A DNA stretch of 64,000 nucleotides, from positions 310,001 through 374,000 of the forward strand of contig MU130696.1 of the NCBI GenBank assembly GCA_015039465.1, in the 5' to 3' direction. Positions 11,868 to 23,495 of this stretch are shown here, piece by piece. This DNA is from Phlegmacium glaucopus (Eukaryota; Basidiomycota; Agaricomycetes; Agaricales; Cortinariaceae). The notes under the pieces were generated by a model that ran no database searches, was not told the origin of the DNA, and worked only from the letters and a program-made list of their open reading frames with translations. The position numbers and the translations under genes are program-made. Each line of letters starts with the position of its first letter. The stretch's first letter is position 1.

Positions 11868-12423
11868 ATGGGTGGCATACAGCCACACCCAAAACTTGTC
11901 ATACATGTATCAACTACTTCATATGACTATATCTTTTGAACCCTGCTGGCATAGGTGGAATATAAAGCTTGGTGGGTAGCAGATCTCATAGATCTTTGAA
12001 GGTACTCACGGTGGTATCCAAAGCCAACAATCTCTAGAATCCCTTGAACAAATATACAGATACATGACTTTCTGTTGGAAATTATTTAGTATTCATGCAT
12101 TTTGCATCATCATGGCATCAGTAGGTAATTGACCAATAGCGGATATCACTCATAGATTACTAATAGTACTATCAAGTAACAGCCATGTTTGTAATTAGTA
12201 TAAGTAGTGCACCATTGAGGAGGGGAATCCTCATCAGTGTGAACCAATACTATCGCATTACCCTGCCCTCGTCTAGACATCTAAGCTTTGCTTTATTGTT
12301 CAGACAAGTTCTAGTGCTTCACACCATCCAAATTTCAACACTTTCAATAACAACCAGTTTGGAATCCTTACAAATTGGCAGTGCACCTGGTTCCTTCGTT
12401 GTGCTGAAACAGATTACTGCAAG

Positions 12424-12905
12424 ACTAGTGATGTGCAGGCTTGGCCTGGAAGCCCAAAGCCGGCCCAGGCCAGGCCAAGCCCTAAGCTCAGGCTTCTCAA
12501 GGCCCATGGCTTGGGCCCTGGCTTAGGTGACTGAATTTCTGGCTGATCTGGCAGGGTATCTAAGCATGATTAGAGAACTGGCACACCCAATACTCAGCAG
12601 TAACACTTTTTTAATGGCAGCATGACATAAATGTGACATGAAATCACCATATTTAGCAAGTGCTGAGTCTGCTGACTTCCTAGTTACTACTAATAGGATA
12701 TGGTAATTATCTTTTTCATGATGGATACTAACTAAAAAATTGATATAATAGCTGTTAGTAATAAAGTGGTATCATTGTAGCCTTTAAGAGCTTCAAATCC
12801 AATGTAAAAACTTATAGGAAATAATTCTTTTTTTATTGACAAGCCCTGGCCTGGGCCCAAGCCAGGTTGAGCCTTTGACTATGGCTCAGGCTTTGATTTC
12901 TGAAC
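12424..12905. repeat. Element with GGCC/AAGCC-word terminal arrays
   Basis: About 100 bases at the left (12424-12525) and about 70 at the right (12838-12905) are built from reiterated words AAGCC/GGCTT and GGCC/CCAGG in inverted relation, enclosing about 300 bases of AT-rich sequence without an open frame. This looks like a non-autonomous transposon whose ends are self-complementary word arrays. Borders are approximate. Confidence 0.45.
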
Positions 12906-13099
12906 TGGATGGACCTAATCCACCAATCTCGATGCTGAAAGCATGGGTTGGGATGGTATTGCTTGCTGAAGATGACTGGTTCTATGCATCTCCTACCCCT
13001 ATAGAAAGATATACAACTCAGTCTCAAAATTAAAGACTAACTTTATTTAAGTTGTACCTATAGAAAGATATACAACTATTGACTGTTAATATTGAAGTT

Positions 13100-13916
13100 G
13101 AATGATGAAAATATAGACTACTAACCTCAGTCTTGAAATCAAAGACTGAGGTACTAAGTATGAAAGATGAAAGAATATATACTTGAGGATACGAGTAAGT
13201 ATCCAAGAGTAATGGCTTCATGTGATATAACAAAAGTAGTTAGTTATGATCATAGGTGGAGGACATGTTACATTCTGTTATACATTACTCTGGTCCAGCT
13301 CCGTCTCCAGTGCTCCGTACTCTGTTCCAGTACCTTCCCTTGTATCGGGATCTACTCTTCCTTCATCCAACTCCGAGACTTCTCCGTATCATTCCGGCTC
13401 TTCCGACGATACTCCAAACCCATTACCACACCTTGCCATAACAACTATTTCTTTGTCATCCCATTCCCATTATCAGTCAGCACACCCACTATGTATTATT
13501 CACCCAAGAATGCAGGACTTTCTGGGAGCAGAACGCAGCACTTTATATTTATCTTTTATATTTCAGTTGCTATTCCTTTTATTATTTAAGTACTCGAAAC
13601 TTGTATGTATTCCTCAGTTTGAATATCAACTTAGTTTCCTCCTCCTATTCTTCCTCTAAAGTTCCTGCACTTCCGGATCCACTCCATTCCATTCTTACTC
13701 CAAAATTAGGACACAAAGGTTTAGGGTAGCACAGCATATACACTGAGGCTAAAGTCCTTATCCGTTCCGTGGTTCCGTTCTGATCAAACTCTGTCCAATA
13801 CTCTGGAATAGAGTTTCCAAACTTAACAGGACAAAAGAATATAAGGAAATAATGAATGGAAAGAATGGAGAAATTTGAAATATTGGAACAGCATACAGTT
13901 TGTATTATTTCCAACA
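13100..13916 (-). repeat. 3' LTR remnant of the copia element
   Basis: Just after the RNase H stop codon the minus strand reads a polypurine tract (GAGGGGGAG) followed by TGTTGG at 13916, the usual start of a 3' LTR. Further in lies the hairpin ACCTCAGTCTT...AAGACTGAGGT (about 13124-13152). The same hairpin recurs near 33475-33505 in the presumed 5' LTR. A solo LTR of another family (13266-13828) is inserted within it. The distal end of this LTR was not located. Confidence 0.5.
13266..13828 (+). mobile_element. Solo LTR, family A, copy 1
   Basis: A 563-bp unit beginning TGTTACATTCTG and ending CTTAACA, flanked by a perfect 5-bp target duplication GGACA (13261-13265 and 13829-13833). Two further copies lie at 32799-33372 and 33599-34172. 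No internal genes are present, so this is a solo LTR left by recombination, or a short LTR-only element. Open frames within it are conserved between copies only because the repeat is. Confidence 0.85.
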
Positions 13917-13923
13917 CTCCCCC

Positions 13924-14249
13924 TCAAACCATGCAAAGCCCAAGTGCTTTTGCAAAATGCTTGGCCTTGACTGATGGTAATGCTTTAGTAAGCATGTCGG
14001 CTGTCATGTTGTTGGTAGGACAATAGATCAATTTGATAGTGCCAGCTTCAATGATATAGCAAATAAAATGATAACAGATATTGATATGTTTGGTGTGTGT
14101 GTAATAGTGTCCATTGTGAGCAAGCGCAATTGCTGATTTGTTGTCGCAGAATAATGTTGTAGGGATTTCAATCAATCCAAACAATTTGGTGATGAGTCAG
14201 TGAAGCCAAACAGTTTCTTTTGCTGCATGGGTAGTGGCAACATTAGGGC
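13924..14249 (-). pseudogene. Ty1/copia RNase H, C-terminal fragment
   Basis: Minus-strand sequence reads ATTHAAKETVWLH, a stop (TGA), then LITKLFGLIEIP, TLFCDNKSAIALAHNG and TKHINICYHFICY, ending IYCPTNNMTADMLTKALPSV... and KALGLCMV before the 3' LTR. The CDNKSAIAL and ADMLTKALP motifs are typical of the copia RNase H end. The TGA falls where family members usually have Arg. Upstream homology stops abruptly near 14249; the first 50 or so RNase H residues are absent. The matching reverse transcriptase piece lies at 21781 and above. Confidence 0.85.
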
Positions 14250-14280
14250 TACCAAAGTTCAGTTCAGAACCAATGCAGAG

Positions 14281-14332
14281 AACCAGAACCGACTGAACCA
14301 AACTTTTAGTTTGGTTCAGTCTGGTTCTGGTT
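14281..14332. repeat. GGTTCA-word hairpin
   Basis: AACCAGAACC-GACTGAACCAAACT is followed after TTT by its near-perfect inverse (one base indel). Surrounding bases 14255-14400 hold further GGTTCA/AACC words. It abuts the RNase H break at 14249, so it probably marks the terminus of an inserted element. Confidence 0.6.
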
Positions 14333-14570
14333 CAAGCTTTTGGACATCGGTTGCGGTTCATGGTTCAGGCCCTTCCAATATTTTGAGAACAGGGTTTGAA
14401 CCAAAGTTTCTGTCAATATTTTTTTCTAAAATTTCTGTGCAGAAAATCTACAAAATACATTGTTAGGCGCTGGACTTGATGTTTTTGTTAGGGAACAGTT
14501 GCAAGGTTAAACCAAGCGACTCTCCTTACACTCACATTCTTGGATAACCCCATAAACATTGTTATTGACC

Positions 14571-14597
14571 AAGGTGCAGATCCTGTATCTGCACCTT
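14571..14597. repeat. Perfect 11-bp stem hairpin
   Basis: AAGGTGCAGAT, a 5-base loop CCTGT, then ATCTGCACCTT. It lies in unassigned sequence between the copia break and the left end of the helicase element. No U-tract or gene context suggests a function. Confidence 0.5.
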
Positions 14598-14807
14598 GAC
14601 TATTTATACTAAGATACATGGTCTGTGCATGCATATGTACTTGTTTGTATAGTGATAAGGATCAGTCCATAATACTTAGTCTGCTACTAAACACGCCTCT
14701 CTCATAGGTGTAAAAAAAAAAGCATCACGTGCTGTTTCCACGACATCGTTAATTACATTAGGAGAAACTGAATATTGACACGACTATCACTTTTAAAAAC
14801 ACTCCCC

Positions 14808-16904
14808 ATGGCCAAAAACTCTGTGAATTCAACATTTGAATTCAGTTCTTCTGAAGGACAGGATCTTTGCTGCCAAATCATTCACAAATGCCTTCCATTT
14901 GGGCCACATGACTACCAACTTGATGGTATTACTGCAGTTCTCAATGGAATAGACATGCTCGCTGTATCAGCAACAGGATCTGGCAAGTCTGCCTATATTT
15001 ACATGCTTATTCATGTTATTTTGGAAATTTTGGAAGCTCCACATCTTTGTCCATCCGTTACATTCCCCAAAGATCCAGCTATCTTGGTCATTTATCCCAC
15101 TACTGCACTTGAGGAGGACCAGGTCTGCTTTTAATGAAATTTTAACAGGATAGACAAATATAAATTATGGAATGAACAGGAAACCAAAATGAAGGGGCTC
15201 GGATTAACAGCAAAGGCCATTAATAGTGTTACAAAGTCTGAGGCTGATAAAGATGGACTCAACATATGGAAGCTTGTGGAGTTGAAGATTAATGTGATCC
15301 TTCTGTCCCCCGAGATGTTATCTTCACCAGGATTTGGGGGTTTGATTGAAAGCAAGGAATTTCAGGCTCAATTGTATGCGATTGCAATTGATGAAGTGCA
15401 TTTACTTGGGACTTGCGGAGACACATTCCGCCCTGCATTTCATCAAATAGGATTCACTCGTCCCCGATTTTCAAGACATATTGTGACCTTTTCCATGACT
15501 GCAACTCTTCAACCATGCCAACTTGCCCCAATCTGCAGACAGATTGGTTTTGAAGAAGGAAACTATTGTCTCATTCAATGTTCAAATGCCCGCCCTGATG
15601 TCCAGCTCATCTTTTGTACACTCAAGGCAACCCAGGCCACAGAAAGGTTTCCACAACTGGATTGGGTGCTAAAAGAACCTAGGAAAACACTCATCTTTTG
15701 CTCAACCATCTGTTACAGATTCAAGCTCGCAATCTATTTATGGCATCTTGATCCCCAAGGTGCAGTTCAGCACAAAACCATCCAACTATTCAATTCTCTC
15801 AACTTGGAGAAATACAATGGACAGACATTGGAGCTTCTCAAGGGCAACCAGGGATCAAGAATTACAATTGCTACTGATAAACTGTCTGTAGGCGTCGATG
15901 TTCCAGACTTTCAAACTGTTGTGATAGTAGATCCTAAGGACCTTGATGACTTGTGGCAGAAGGCTGGTAGGGTGGGTCGTGACCGCTCCAAAATTAAAAA
16001 TGCAAAGGTAGTTGTCTACCTACTTAACAGCACCATGAAAGCAATCTCGGCACCCCCATTCGAGATGTCCAGTGCGGGAATGAAGTTCAAGAAAAGAAAG
16101 AATTCTGACAGAGAAGGCTTGGTAATTGACAGCGGCCTTTGCAAGGTTGTTCTCGCGGACTGTCATATCACAGAAATTAACTGTCAGTACAACAATCCAA
16201 TGTCAGATCCTCCTTGTTCCTCTTCATGCACGACATGTTCTTTATTGCCACTCCCACCCCTGCCAACTTCCTGTAACTGCAGTAAATGCCTGCCAGAGGC
16301 CTCAGTTGATATTGTTAACCTTCATAAGCGCCGAAAAATTCAAACGCCTCTCAGTGTTCAGGTTACACAGGATATGCGCAAAATAGGGAAGGCCAAACTT
16401 GAGGAATTTTGGGTTCAGCTCTGGGAAGATGCTGACAAGGCAACAACTGGAATCATACCCTCATCATCATTTCTTCCCGATCACATCATTGAGAGCATCC
16501 TCAACAATTTCACCTTGCTTCTCAGCAAGACCATTCTTACCCCACTTATCAACAATGAAAATCAGGCTAACAACTATGCTGCTTCATGTGCCATTCTCAA
16601 ACCATTCACCTCTGACATTCCAACAACAATCACTCACGATCGCAGTCACAAATTATTGACTTTAATTTGGGAAATCCACCAACTGTTTGATACCATCCGG
16701 GAAAGGAAGAAAGAGGAGGCCAGACTCAAGCGTCTTGCAAAGAAGATAGCGCAGCAATCAAATCAAGGAAGTGTGGTGCACGGTGATCAACAAGGCACAC
16801 CCTCATCTGATGAAGATTCCCATTTGGAAGTAGAGGCAGAGGGTCACAATATTTTAAATGTTTCCACCAATTCAGGAATCAAACTGAGGATTGACAATAT
16901 GTAA
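14808..16904 (+). CDS. RecQ-like DEAH/DEVH-box DNA helicase
   Basis: Two exons, joined by removing 15123-15179. The start is ATG 14808; an open frame upstream has only a TTG. The superfamily 2 motifs are all visible: a Q-motif-like PHDYQLDGI, Walker A SATGSGKSA, LVIYPTTALEEDQ (motif Ia), IDEVHLLGTCG (DEVH, motif II), TFSMTATL (motif III), TLIFCST (motif IV), ATDKLSVGVDVPD (motif V) and WQKAGRVGRDRS (motif VI). No RQC or HRDC domain is apparent after about residue 400. A Cys-rich patch (SCTTCSLL...CNCSKC) could bind zinc, and a basic coiled stretch (RERKKEEARLKRLAKK) precedes an acidic end. The product is about 680 residues with no premature stop, so it may still be functional. Its position inside the inverted repeats with a DUF6589 gene suggests a transposon-borne helicase rather than the host RecQ repair enzyme. 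Confidence 0.88.
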
Positions 16905-16989
16905 GTTTTAATTCAAATATCTAACACCTGTCTGATGTATTATTGGTGTTGGATTATAGAAATAGACGCATTGATGTAGTAAATCCCAA

Positions 16990-17244
16990 TTAGTTACTTT
17001 CATCCCCACTTTCTCCCTCCTCGCCTTCATGCTCCACTATGTCAATATCCGCCAGTATTCTATCTATGTCTTCATCTATATCCAGTGGTTGTAAAACCAA
17101 CTCACCATCAATTACCCTTGATACACAGTGTCGTGACCCTGAATAAACAAATTCCTCGGACTTGCCATTATAAATTGTTGTTTGTGTTGTTATAAAACAC
17201 CAACCAGAGGGAACTGGACCGGACTTTAGGTCAGAATATCCCCC
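16990..17244 (-). CDS. Orphan 3' exon of unknown protein
   Basis: An 84-codon frame begins directly after an AG acceptor (CACAG) and runs to TAA at 16990-16992. It reads GYSDLKSGPVPSGWCFITTQ, a central EEFVYSGSRHCVSRVIDGEL segment and a very acidic tail (LDIDEDIDRILADIDIVEHE...). Composition and the clean acceptor suggest a true last exon, but I found no upstream exon between 17250 and 18490. It sits between the convergent helicase and DUF6589 genes and could be a third, truncated gene of the element. Confidence 0.35.
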   Translation of the reverse strand, partial: GGYSDLKSGPVPSGWCFITTQTTIYNGKSEEFVYSGSRHCVSRVIDGELVLQPLDIDEDIDRILADIDIVEHEGEEGESGDESN

Positions 17245-18498
17245 TGTGTTCGTTTAGGGAAGGTATAACCAGAGACTAGTAAGCACACTTGGTTAGAAGA
17301 GAGTAGAGGAGCATGAGGATGAAGATCTTGGAAGGTGAATGAGGTAGAGGATGAGGATGAGGATGGGTAAGAAAGAGTCTTCAGCAAGACTATAGAAATT
17401 GACAGTAGGGGACAGTAACAGATAAAGGGTTGAAAAAGCGAACTTGAGGGAGGAATTCACTGGAATTCCACTGAGAAGATGACTGTTGGGGAGTAAGAAT
17501 GAATTGAGATTAACTACCTATCCTGGTACAAAAGAGCAGTATTTATACCCTAAGGATGAGGCTATGTTAGAACAATAAAAAGAAAAGAAGTACGTGCTGT
17601 CAAAGGGAGAATGATGAAGAGAGGACAGCTGCGAGAAGAAAATAACAATGGAAAAGAAGAAGGAACAATAAAAAAATCTGTAAAGTGTCAAAGTGCGAGA
17701 GAAAAGAAAAGAAGGCAGTGTACATAGTCCAATAGCAAAAATATATCAACTCCATAGGCGTGTGGTCATGTCAAAAATGTGAAAGGTCCTGAGTCAACAC
17801 TTGAAAGGCGCAGCCTTGTTCCCGAGAAAACACTACTTGCCCATGATCCCATGTCGCGCAGCCTTGATAACACTTGACACACTGCGAGAATAATCCTCTG
17901 CTGCTGATTCATCTGCAATTCCTGCTTAGTCGTGATCCTCCTGGACTTCCTAAATTGTCATAAAGAGGGTGGGAAGGCTTCAGGTACCGCGTGAATGATG
18001 GTTTTGGCAGTGAATGATAAGATAAGAGGTAGATAATTGAGGATAGGGGACTGAGTGTGATCCAAGAGCGAGGGATGGCAAGATAGATGGCTGAAGCAAA
18101 AACTTGTGGGTCCATAGCCACAACAACAATGACAAAGCCTCTGACATAATGGGATATGTGGCTGATGGTCCATAAAGAGGCCGTTCTTGAAATGATGGAC
18201 CAAAGATATGATCAAACGCAAGCCGATGACCGATGCAAATAGTAGATTGATCGCTTTGTTGGATCACTAGCCAAGGGACAAATGGATGGTAGATGCTTAG
18301 GAGCATGTTGATAGTGTAAACAATGGAGAGCATAGTGTGAGACATTGAGAATATGATGAGCGATGAGGGTGATAACATTGAATGATTGATTTGTCAACCA
18401 GGAATGCAATTCAGGGCCACTTCCAAAATAGGTAAGTGAATTCAAAGTCCGCTTATTTTCATGATGGCAACTTTTAAGCTTTCTTCTCATGCTACCAA
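17245..18498. other. Purine-rich non-coding stretch in the element
   Basis: The plus strand is strongly G/A-biased from about 17280 to 17720, with GAGGAT tandem words near 17345-17370. Minus-strand frames at 17909-18505 have no recognisable similarity and overlap each other. No RNA gene is seen. Confidence 0.4.
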
Positions 18499-21495
18499 TC
18501 AGCATTGGTGCATGATACCGTCACTATCTGATTCAGAGTCACAGGATGCAGAGCCACAGTCAGAAAGGTTGTCTGGAGTTATGCAAAGGACTGATTCCGG
18601 CTCCATGGATTTTCTGAGGCATGCTCGTGTTGTTTTGTGAATCCATTTTTGGAGCTTTCCTTTTTGAAGTTGCTGGATTCCTTTCTCAAAATCATCAACA
18701 TATGGTTCCAAGTCAAAGGTGCGACCTGCATGGAAAGAATGAAGGCCAGATGTTCTATAATGCTTGAGCAAGATGCAAACTTCAGCATCCTGTTTAGCAC
18801 CTCTGTGAGTTGCACTACGAGGTTTGAGGCCGAGTCCATCAAACCAAGATAATTTGAGACGAGCCACATGGTGTATATTGTGGGACCAGGCATTTTGAAT
18901 GAATTTGTCCCCATATTCCACTCCCTTGCACTGTACAATGGCCTCAAGAAGGCAATTAAAGTATTCTTGAATGAAATCACCTGCAGACCAATGGCCCTCT
19001 CGACTGCTCAAGTTCACAAGAGAGAGCTGTAATAGGCCCTTTTGGAGATCGTCATCAGATTCCAGCTCGAGTTTTGTGATCATCTCAAGAAGATATTTGG
19101 TGTAGTTTGTATGGGTGGATCCTGCAAATGTGAATACCATGACTTTCATTATTTCCCAAAGCCACCCAACATCACCTTCCGCTGTTGCAAGAGACATTTC
19201 ACATGCAAACATTGCATCACAAATGAAGGAAACAGACCGTGCTAAAACTTGGTCTCCGAGAAAGGGTGTGGTGGAAGGTGATGGCATTCCTTTGGGAACT
19301 GTTGAATCAGCCATGGACCTCCCTCCTTGCATTGCTTTTTCTTGCCCACGGAGACTTGTATATGACTGATATAATTTGAGTGTGGCAACTTCAAGATCCT
19401 CGAGGCAGGGTAGTTTCTTAGAATGGGCGAGATCTGTGAAGTATTTGAACAAATTTTCTTGTTTAAAGTATAATCTAAATATCATTTCATTAGTATATTG
19501 TGCGCATAATAATCATTGTGAGACTGCTTACTGCCAGCAGTCAAGGATCCGGACGTCAAGAATGAGATTAGCAAGCTCAATACTGGTGTAAAAATCAACT
19601 TTCTTCAAATTTGGCAGTTTCTTGTGTCCTATCTTATCTGCACTGTTTGCTAATGTTGAGGGATCACTGGATAAAGGTGTGCCCCAATGAGTTTTGAAAA
19701 GACGACTCAAATTGTCCATTCTGTGTGCCAAAATTCAAGCATTGGCTCAACTATCTTGAGAGGGTCGAAAGGGCTGTCATGGAATTGAAGATATTCCTGT
19801 AGCTGTAGGATTTTTTCGAATTTTAAACCATCACCACCAATGGGGAAGAGCCGTGGTTTGAATTCTTTAGCTGTCTGTCCAGTTTGCGCAAGAAAATCCT
19901 GCAGAGCCTCCTTGAAATCGGTGAGAACTGTCTCAGCTCGGCTACTGGACGCAAGTGGGTGAATTTTTGATTGCTTAACCTCCAAGCGTTGTTTTGCAAC
20001 ACAGGTATGGTACAGCAGGCAGATATCAGGCTTGAGAGGAGAAAGCTCAGGAATCCAATGAGCAAGGGTGTTCATCCATTGAAGTAAACAGACATTCTCC
20101 AGGTGGGTGTGATTAACCATTTTTTGAAGCTTTGCAACAGTTAATTCACTTTGGAGTCCTTGGGAGATCAACTGCCGTTTTTTGTTGAGGTCGAACGCGC
20201 TGATATCAGCCCCACTGAGTTCTATTTCATAGTATGTTGCAGCCAGCCCAATGTTGCGTCGGTTTTCCCTCCCAATGGCCAGATCACATTGCAGAAGATA
20301 GTTCTGAACATTATCCAGTCAAATAATCCCAATGGTCAATGGGTCACGTCCATGCTCCAGAGTGACTACCGCCTCCTGTTCAGAGAGGGAGCACATAGCA
20401 TGGAGAGCTGTGCTATATGCAGGCATAATTCCCAAGCGGCTCCCATAGCGAAAAAGCTCTGTTGAAGCTGAGGAACCAAAAAAAAGAAGTGCAGTTGCAA
20501 GAGGAAGGAGCTTCGCATGAGATGAGCGCAAAAAATCCAGAGAGCTGATGACGCTGGTTACAACCTATCATCGACAGAATAGGTGAACATTCAAGTTGAC
20601 ATGGACACCAAGTAACACTTACAAGTTCTGCAGGTTGTTTCTTACGTAGTTCCACTACCCCACCATGTTCTTGAGCTTTCCTTGAGGCTATTTTGAGTAA
20701 TAGATCTCAGGTCACAGGTTGATGTGCTTGAATAATTTCTTGGGTACATTCCACTGTACTTGAGCCAATATCTGTCCATTTTATTTTCTTGGCAGTCGCC
20801 TTCTTATTTGAGAGAGATATGTGAAGGCCACTCGAGACATCTATTGCATCTTCGGCCTCTCTTACCAGCTTGCCCTGGACTGTCTGGACAGCAAACAAGG
20901 TCAACGCAGCACGTACTGGTTTGATTTCTGTGTAAGGGGGATTGGTTGAGAACATTTGAGTGGAATCCCGCTGGAGACGGCCATATGGATGCTTCATCCA
21001 ATTTGATAAAATGACGGCAGGTGGGTATTCACTGTTCCCATTGAAGAAATGGCGCATTACAGCAGCCATATGTTCTCTTGAAGCTTGCCATTTAGAATTA
21101 GAATGTACATCGACAGTCAGAGGCGCCATTCCGGTACTTCCCGTATATCCAGAAAAGTCAAGAGATGTATGGAAAAGGAGATCACCATAGGTCCAGTCAA
21201 GCTTGTGCTTCAAGAACCCATAGAATGTCTGAAGCTTTTGGAAGACAGTTAACTTGGGGACATCTTCTTTCCTTTTCTTCTGTTTGGGTTTATTTGTGTT
21301 TTCTTTATCCTTCCTCTTCCAAGATGACTGACTACCAGTTGCAGGTATTTTAAGAGTAGGTGTCGAGGAGAGAGATGCTGGGTAAGCAGCAAAGTTTCCT
21401 GTGGCTGGGATGTGGCTGGGAATAGGTGTGAATGGAGTACTGCCAGAAAAATTATGCGGTGTTTGAGGTGGCTCACGCGAAGAAAACAGAGACAT
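18499..21495 (-). CDS. DUF6589 protein, candidate transposase
   Basis: Multi-exon minus-strand gene from ATG 21495 (MSLFSSREPPQTP...) to TAG... end MHQC at 18499. The N-terminal third is Pro/Thr/Ser-rich with a basic patch, then a globular region (KLDWTYGDLLFHTSLDFSG). The central part has FKPRLFPIGGDGLKFEKIL and EFWHTEWTNLSRLFKTHWG, followed by KKVDFYTSIELANLILDVRI. The C-terminal part has MVFTFAGSTHTNYTKYLLEM, NLSSREGHWSAGDFIQEYFN and FIQNAWSHNIHHVARLKLSW. I recognise this layout as DUF6589, a family widespread in agaricomycetes. The invariant-looking Asp in GGDG and Glu in EFWHTEW would suit an RNase H-type transposase core, which is inference. Exon junctions around 20660-20710 do not resolve cleanly, so a small frameshift is possible. 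The Asp-rich tail follows a basic helix (KLQKWIHKTTRACLRKS). Confidence 0.72.
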
Positions 21496-21780
21496 ATCAG
21501 CTGAAAACACACAAATCTCAATCTATGACAAAGCCAAAAAAATGTGTCACGTCAAATTCATTGCATCACATGATTAAAAACTATGGCTTGTGGGAATAAA
21601 GAGCATGGAAATTTTTTATGCCAGTATCAAGGGCGTGTTTAGTAGCAGACTCCATGTAAAGCTGATTGACTTATCATCAGTGTCACATCAAAGTCTGGCT
21701 ATGGGAGACTACGTAATACTAAACTACTAAGTGGATAGCTAACCAGCTCATGACTAAGGCGTAATGACTAAGAGACTAAG

Positions 21781-23495
21781 CCTCTCTCTTCTCCTCCATA
21801 GGTAAGTTCTAAACCTTTAGTTCCCAACAGATAACAAAAGATCCTTTTCACAGCTTTCCAATGAGCCCAACCAGGATTATCAGAGAACTGAGCCATGGTC
21901 GATGTTGCGAATGCAGTGTCAGGTCTCATTCCCATGGCTGTGTACAACAACAAAACTACGGCCTCTCAATATGGTACATTTTTTATCTTCACAATGTCTT
22001 CAAGTTTACTAGGTGATTGCAACTTCAACAACAATGCCAAGGGATCAATTGGGATTGATGAAGGTTTGAGGTCATTAAAGTTGAATCTTGTTATTATTGA
22101 CTCAATATATGCATACTAGGACAGGGATATCATCTTGTTAATGTGATTGCCAGTGATCTTGATACCCAAAAGCCAGCTCGCTGGTCCCAAATTGGTAAGC
22201 TTGTATTTCTGATTCATATCAACTTTGAATTTATTGATGAGGACAGAACTTCCAGTTATGAGACAGTCATCAACATGGACAGCCAAAATTACAACTTCAT
22301 TGCCAATTTTCTTGATGAAAACACCATGATTGGCCTCAATTCATGTGAATCCCAGTTCAATTAGTGCTCAGTGCAATGCCTCATACCAATTTCCTAGCTT
22401 CTTGCTTCAACCCATATAATGTCTTCAGCAACCTCTACACCCACTGCTTCCTATCTTTGGTTTCATGACCAACTGGTTGCTTGGGGTAAATCATTTCATT
22501 TTCTCCAAGTTCCCAAATAGGCTGAATCAAAGTCAAAGGTGTCCACTTGCCAGTCATTTTGCGTGGCCATCACAAGGAGAAGATGAAATGATGCTAATTT
22601 AGTGACTGGTGTGTACATTTCATAGTAGTCAACTCCATATATTTGAGTGAAACCCTTAGGACTAGATGTGCCTTGTACTTTTTGATCTCACTGGCTGCAT
22701 TCTTTTTAATGCATAGTACCCATCAGGAGTCAACAATGTTGGTGTCTTTAGGACATTCAATGATCTCGTAAGTGTTTGTTTTCTTCAGACTTTCCAATTC
22801 TTTCTGAATAGTGTCTTTCTATTTAGGCCAATCCAGGCACTTATAGAAAATAGACATTTGTGTAGTGACTGTAGTTGTCTGTGAAGCTGACATAGTACTG
22901 CTTTTGGTTGATCATTTCAACAGGTGCCGGTCCCCACAAGTTGGAATGGACTTCCTTGCCTATAGCTGTTAGGGCAACTGTGATGCCAACTTAGTCAAGC
23001 TAGCAGGGGATCCTAAATTAATATATTATAAATGTGACTATAACTAACTCACCTAGCAGGGGATCCTAAAAGGAAAAGATAGGGATCCCTGCTAAGGTGA
23101 GGAGCTATTTAAGTACAGATATGGACATAATGGACATATGAAAATAAATAAATAAATGATATGAGAATAAAATAATAAAAGTGGTGTCATGTAAAATAAT
23201 GAAATAATAATTACAAAGTTGTAAGTTTGGTTTGGGTTGGGTCTGATTGGGAGTTGTGGTAGAGTTGGGCCTGATCAGTTTGGACAAGCAATCAAGTTCG
23301 TCAATGGGGTGGAATGTAGATATTCAGGAGTTGAGTTGGGTTTGGGTGTGAGATTGGGTTTGGGCCCAATCGGGAGTCAGGAGTTAGGCTTGAAATTAGG
23401 TGTCCCCCAACAATAGCAGTACTGCTCTCACCCTCTCATACCTTCATTACTGACTTCCTCTCCCCTTTCCATTCACAGGACTCACAAACAACAAC
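21781..23495 (-). pseudogene. Ty1/copia integrase start and reverse transcriptase fragment
   Basis: Reading the minus strand downward from 23495: CESCEWKGERKSVMKV, a TGA, EGESSTAIGKEVHSNLWGPA (split by the solo LTR at 22967-23412) and VSFTDNYSHYTNVYFL of the integrase. An abrupt join to the reverse transcriptase follows (KELESLKKTNTYEIIECPKD), so most of the integrase core is deleted. Then come LAVHVDDCLITGSS with the catalytic VDD box, YKLTNLGPASWLLGIKIT, AYIESIITRFN, MGMRPDTAFATSTMAQFSDN and RIFCYLLGTKGLELTYGG, ending at 21781 where the helicase element begins. Premature stops occur at FT-stop-IEANHG, SLS-stop-YAYIES and PY-stop-EAV. The element is dead. Confidence 0.88.
22967..23412 (+). 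mobile_element. Solo LTR, family B, copy 1
   Basis: A 446-bp unit beginning TGTTAGGGCAACTG and ending TGTCCCCCAACA, flanked by a perfect 5-bp duplication ATAGC (22962-22966 and 23413-23417). It is inserted in copia integrase codons; removing it with one duplication restores the frame through TAIGKEV. The word TAGCAGGGGATCC occurs repeatedly in its first 130 bases. The second copy lies inverted at 23995-24396. Confidence 0.88.

Larger units (their letters stand above)
14675..21780. mobile_element. TIR element with RecQ-like helicase and DUF6589 genes
   Basis: A unit of about 7.1 kb interrupts the copia reverse transcriptase at its right edge. The outer ends match as an imperfect inverted repeat: CTTAGTCT, ten variable bases, then ACGCCT, from 14675 and in inverse from 21780. 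A second, perfect 20-bp inverted repeat (AGTCTGCTACTAAACACGCC) lies at 14678-14697 and 21632-21651, so the right end has two tiers. GACTAAG words recur near the right end. Contents are a plus-strand helicase (14808-16904) and a minus-strand DUF6589 gene (18499-21495), convergent, plus an orphan minus-strand exon at 16990-17244. No target duplication is obvious. I infer that the DUF6589 protein is the transposase and the helicase an accessory. Confidence 0.6.

Noticed and set aside
13167..13659. Open frames of 137-140 codons, also seen at 32.7-33.2 and 33.8-34.2 kb
   Set aside because: Similarity between copies follows the solo LTR repeat; there is no start context or family match.
14808..16904. 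Helicase as the host RecQ/Sgs1 or a telomere-linked helicase
   Set aside because: It lacks visible RQC/HRDC domains and lies within transposon termini. There are no telomere repeats in the window and core genes lie on both sides, so a subtelomeric setting is not supported.
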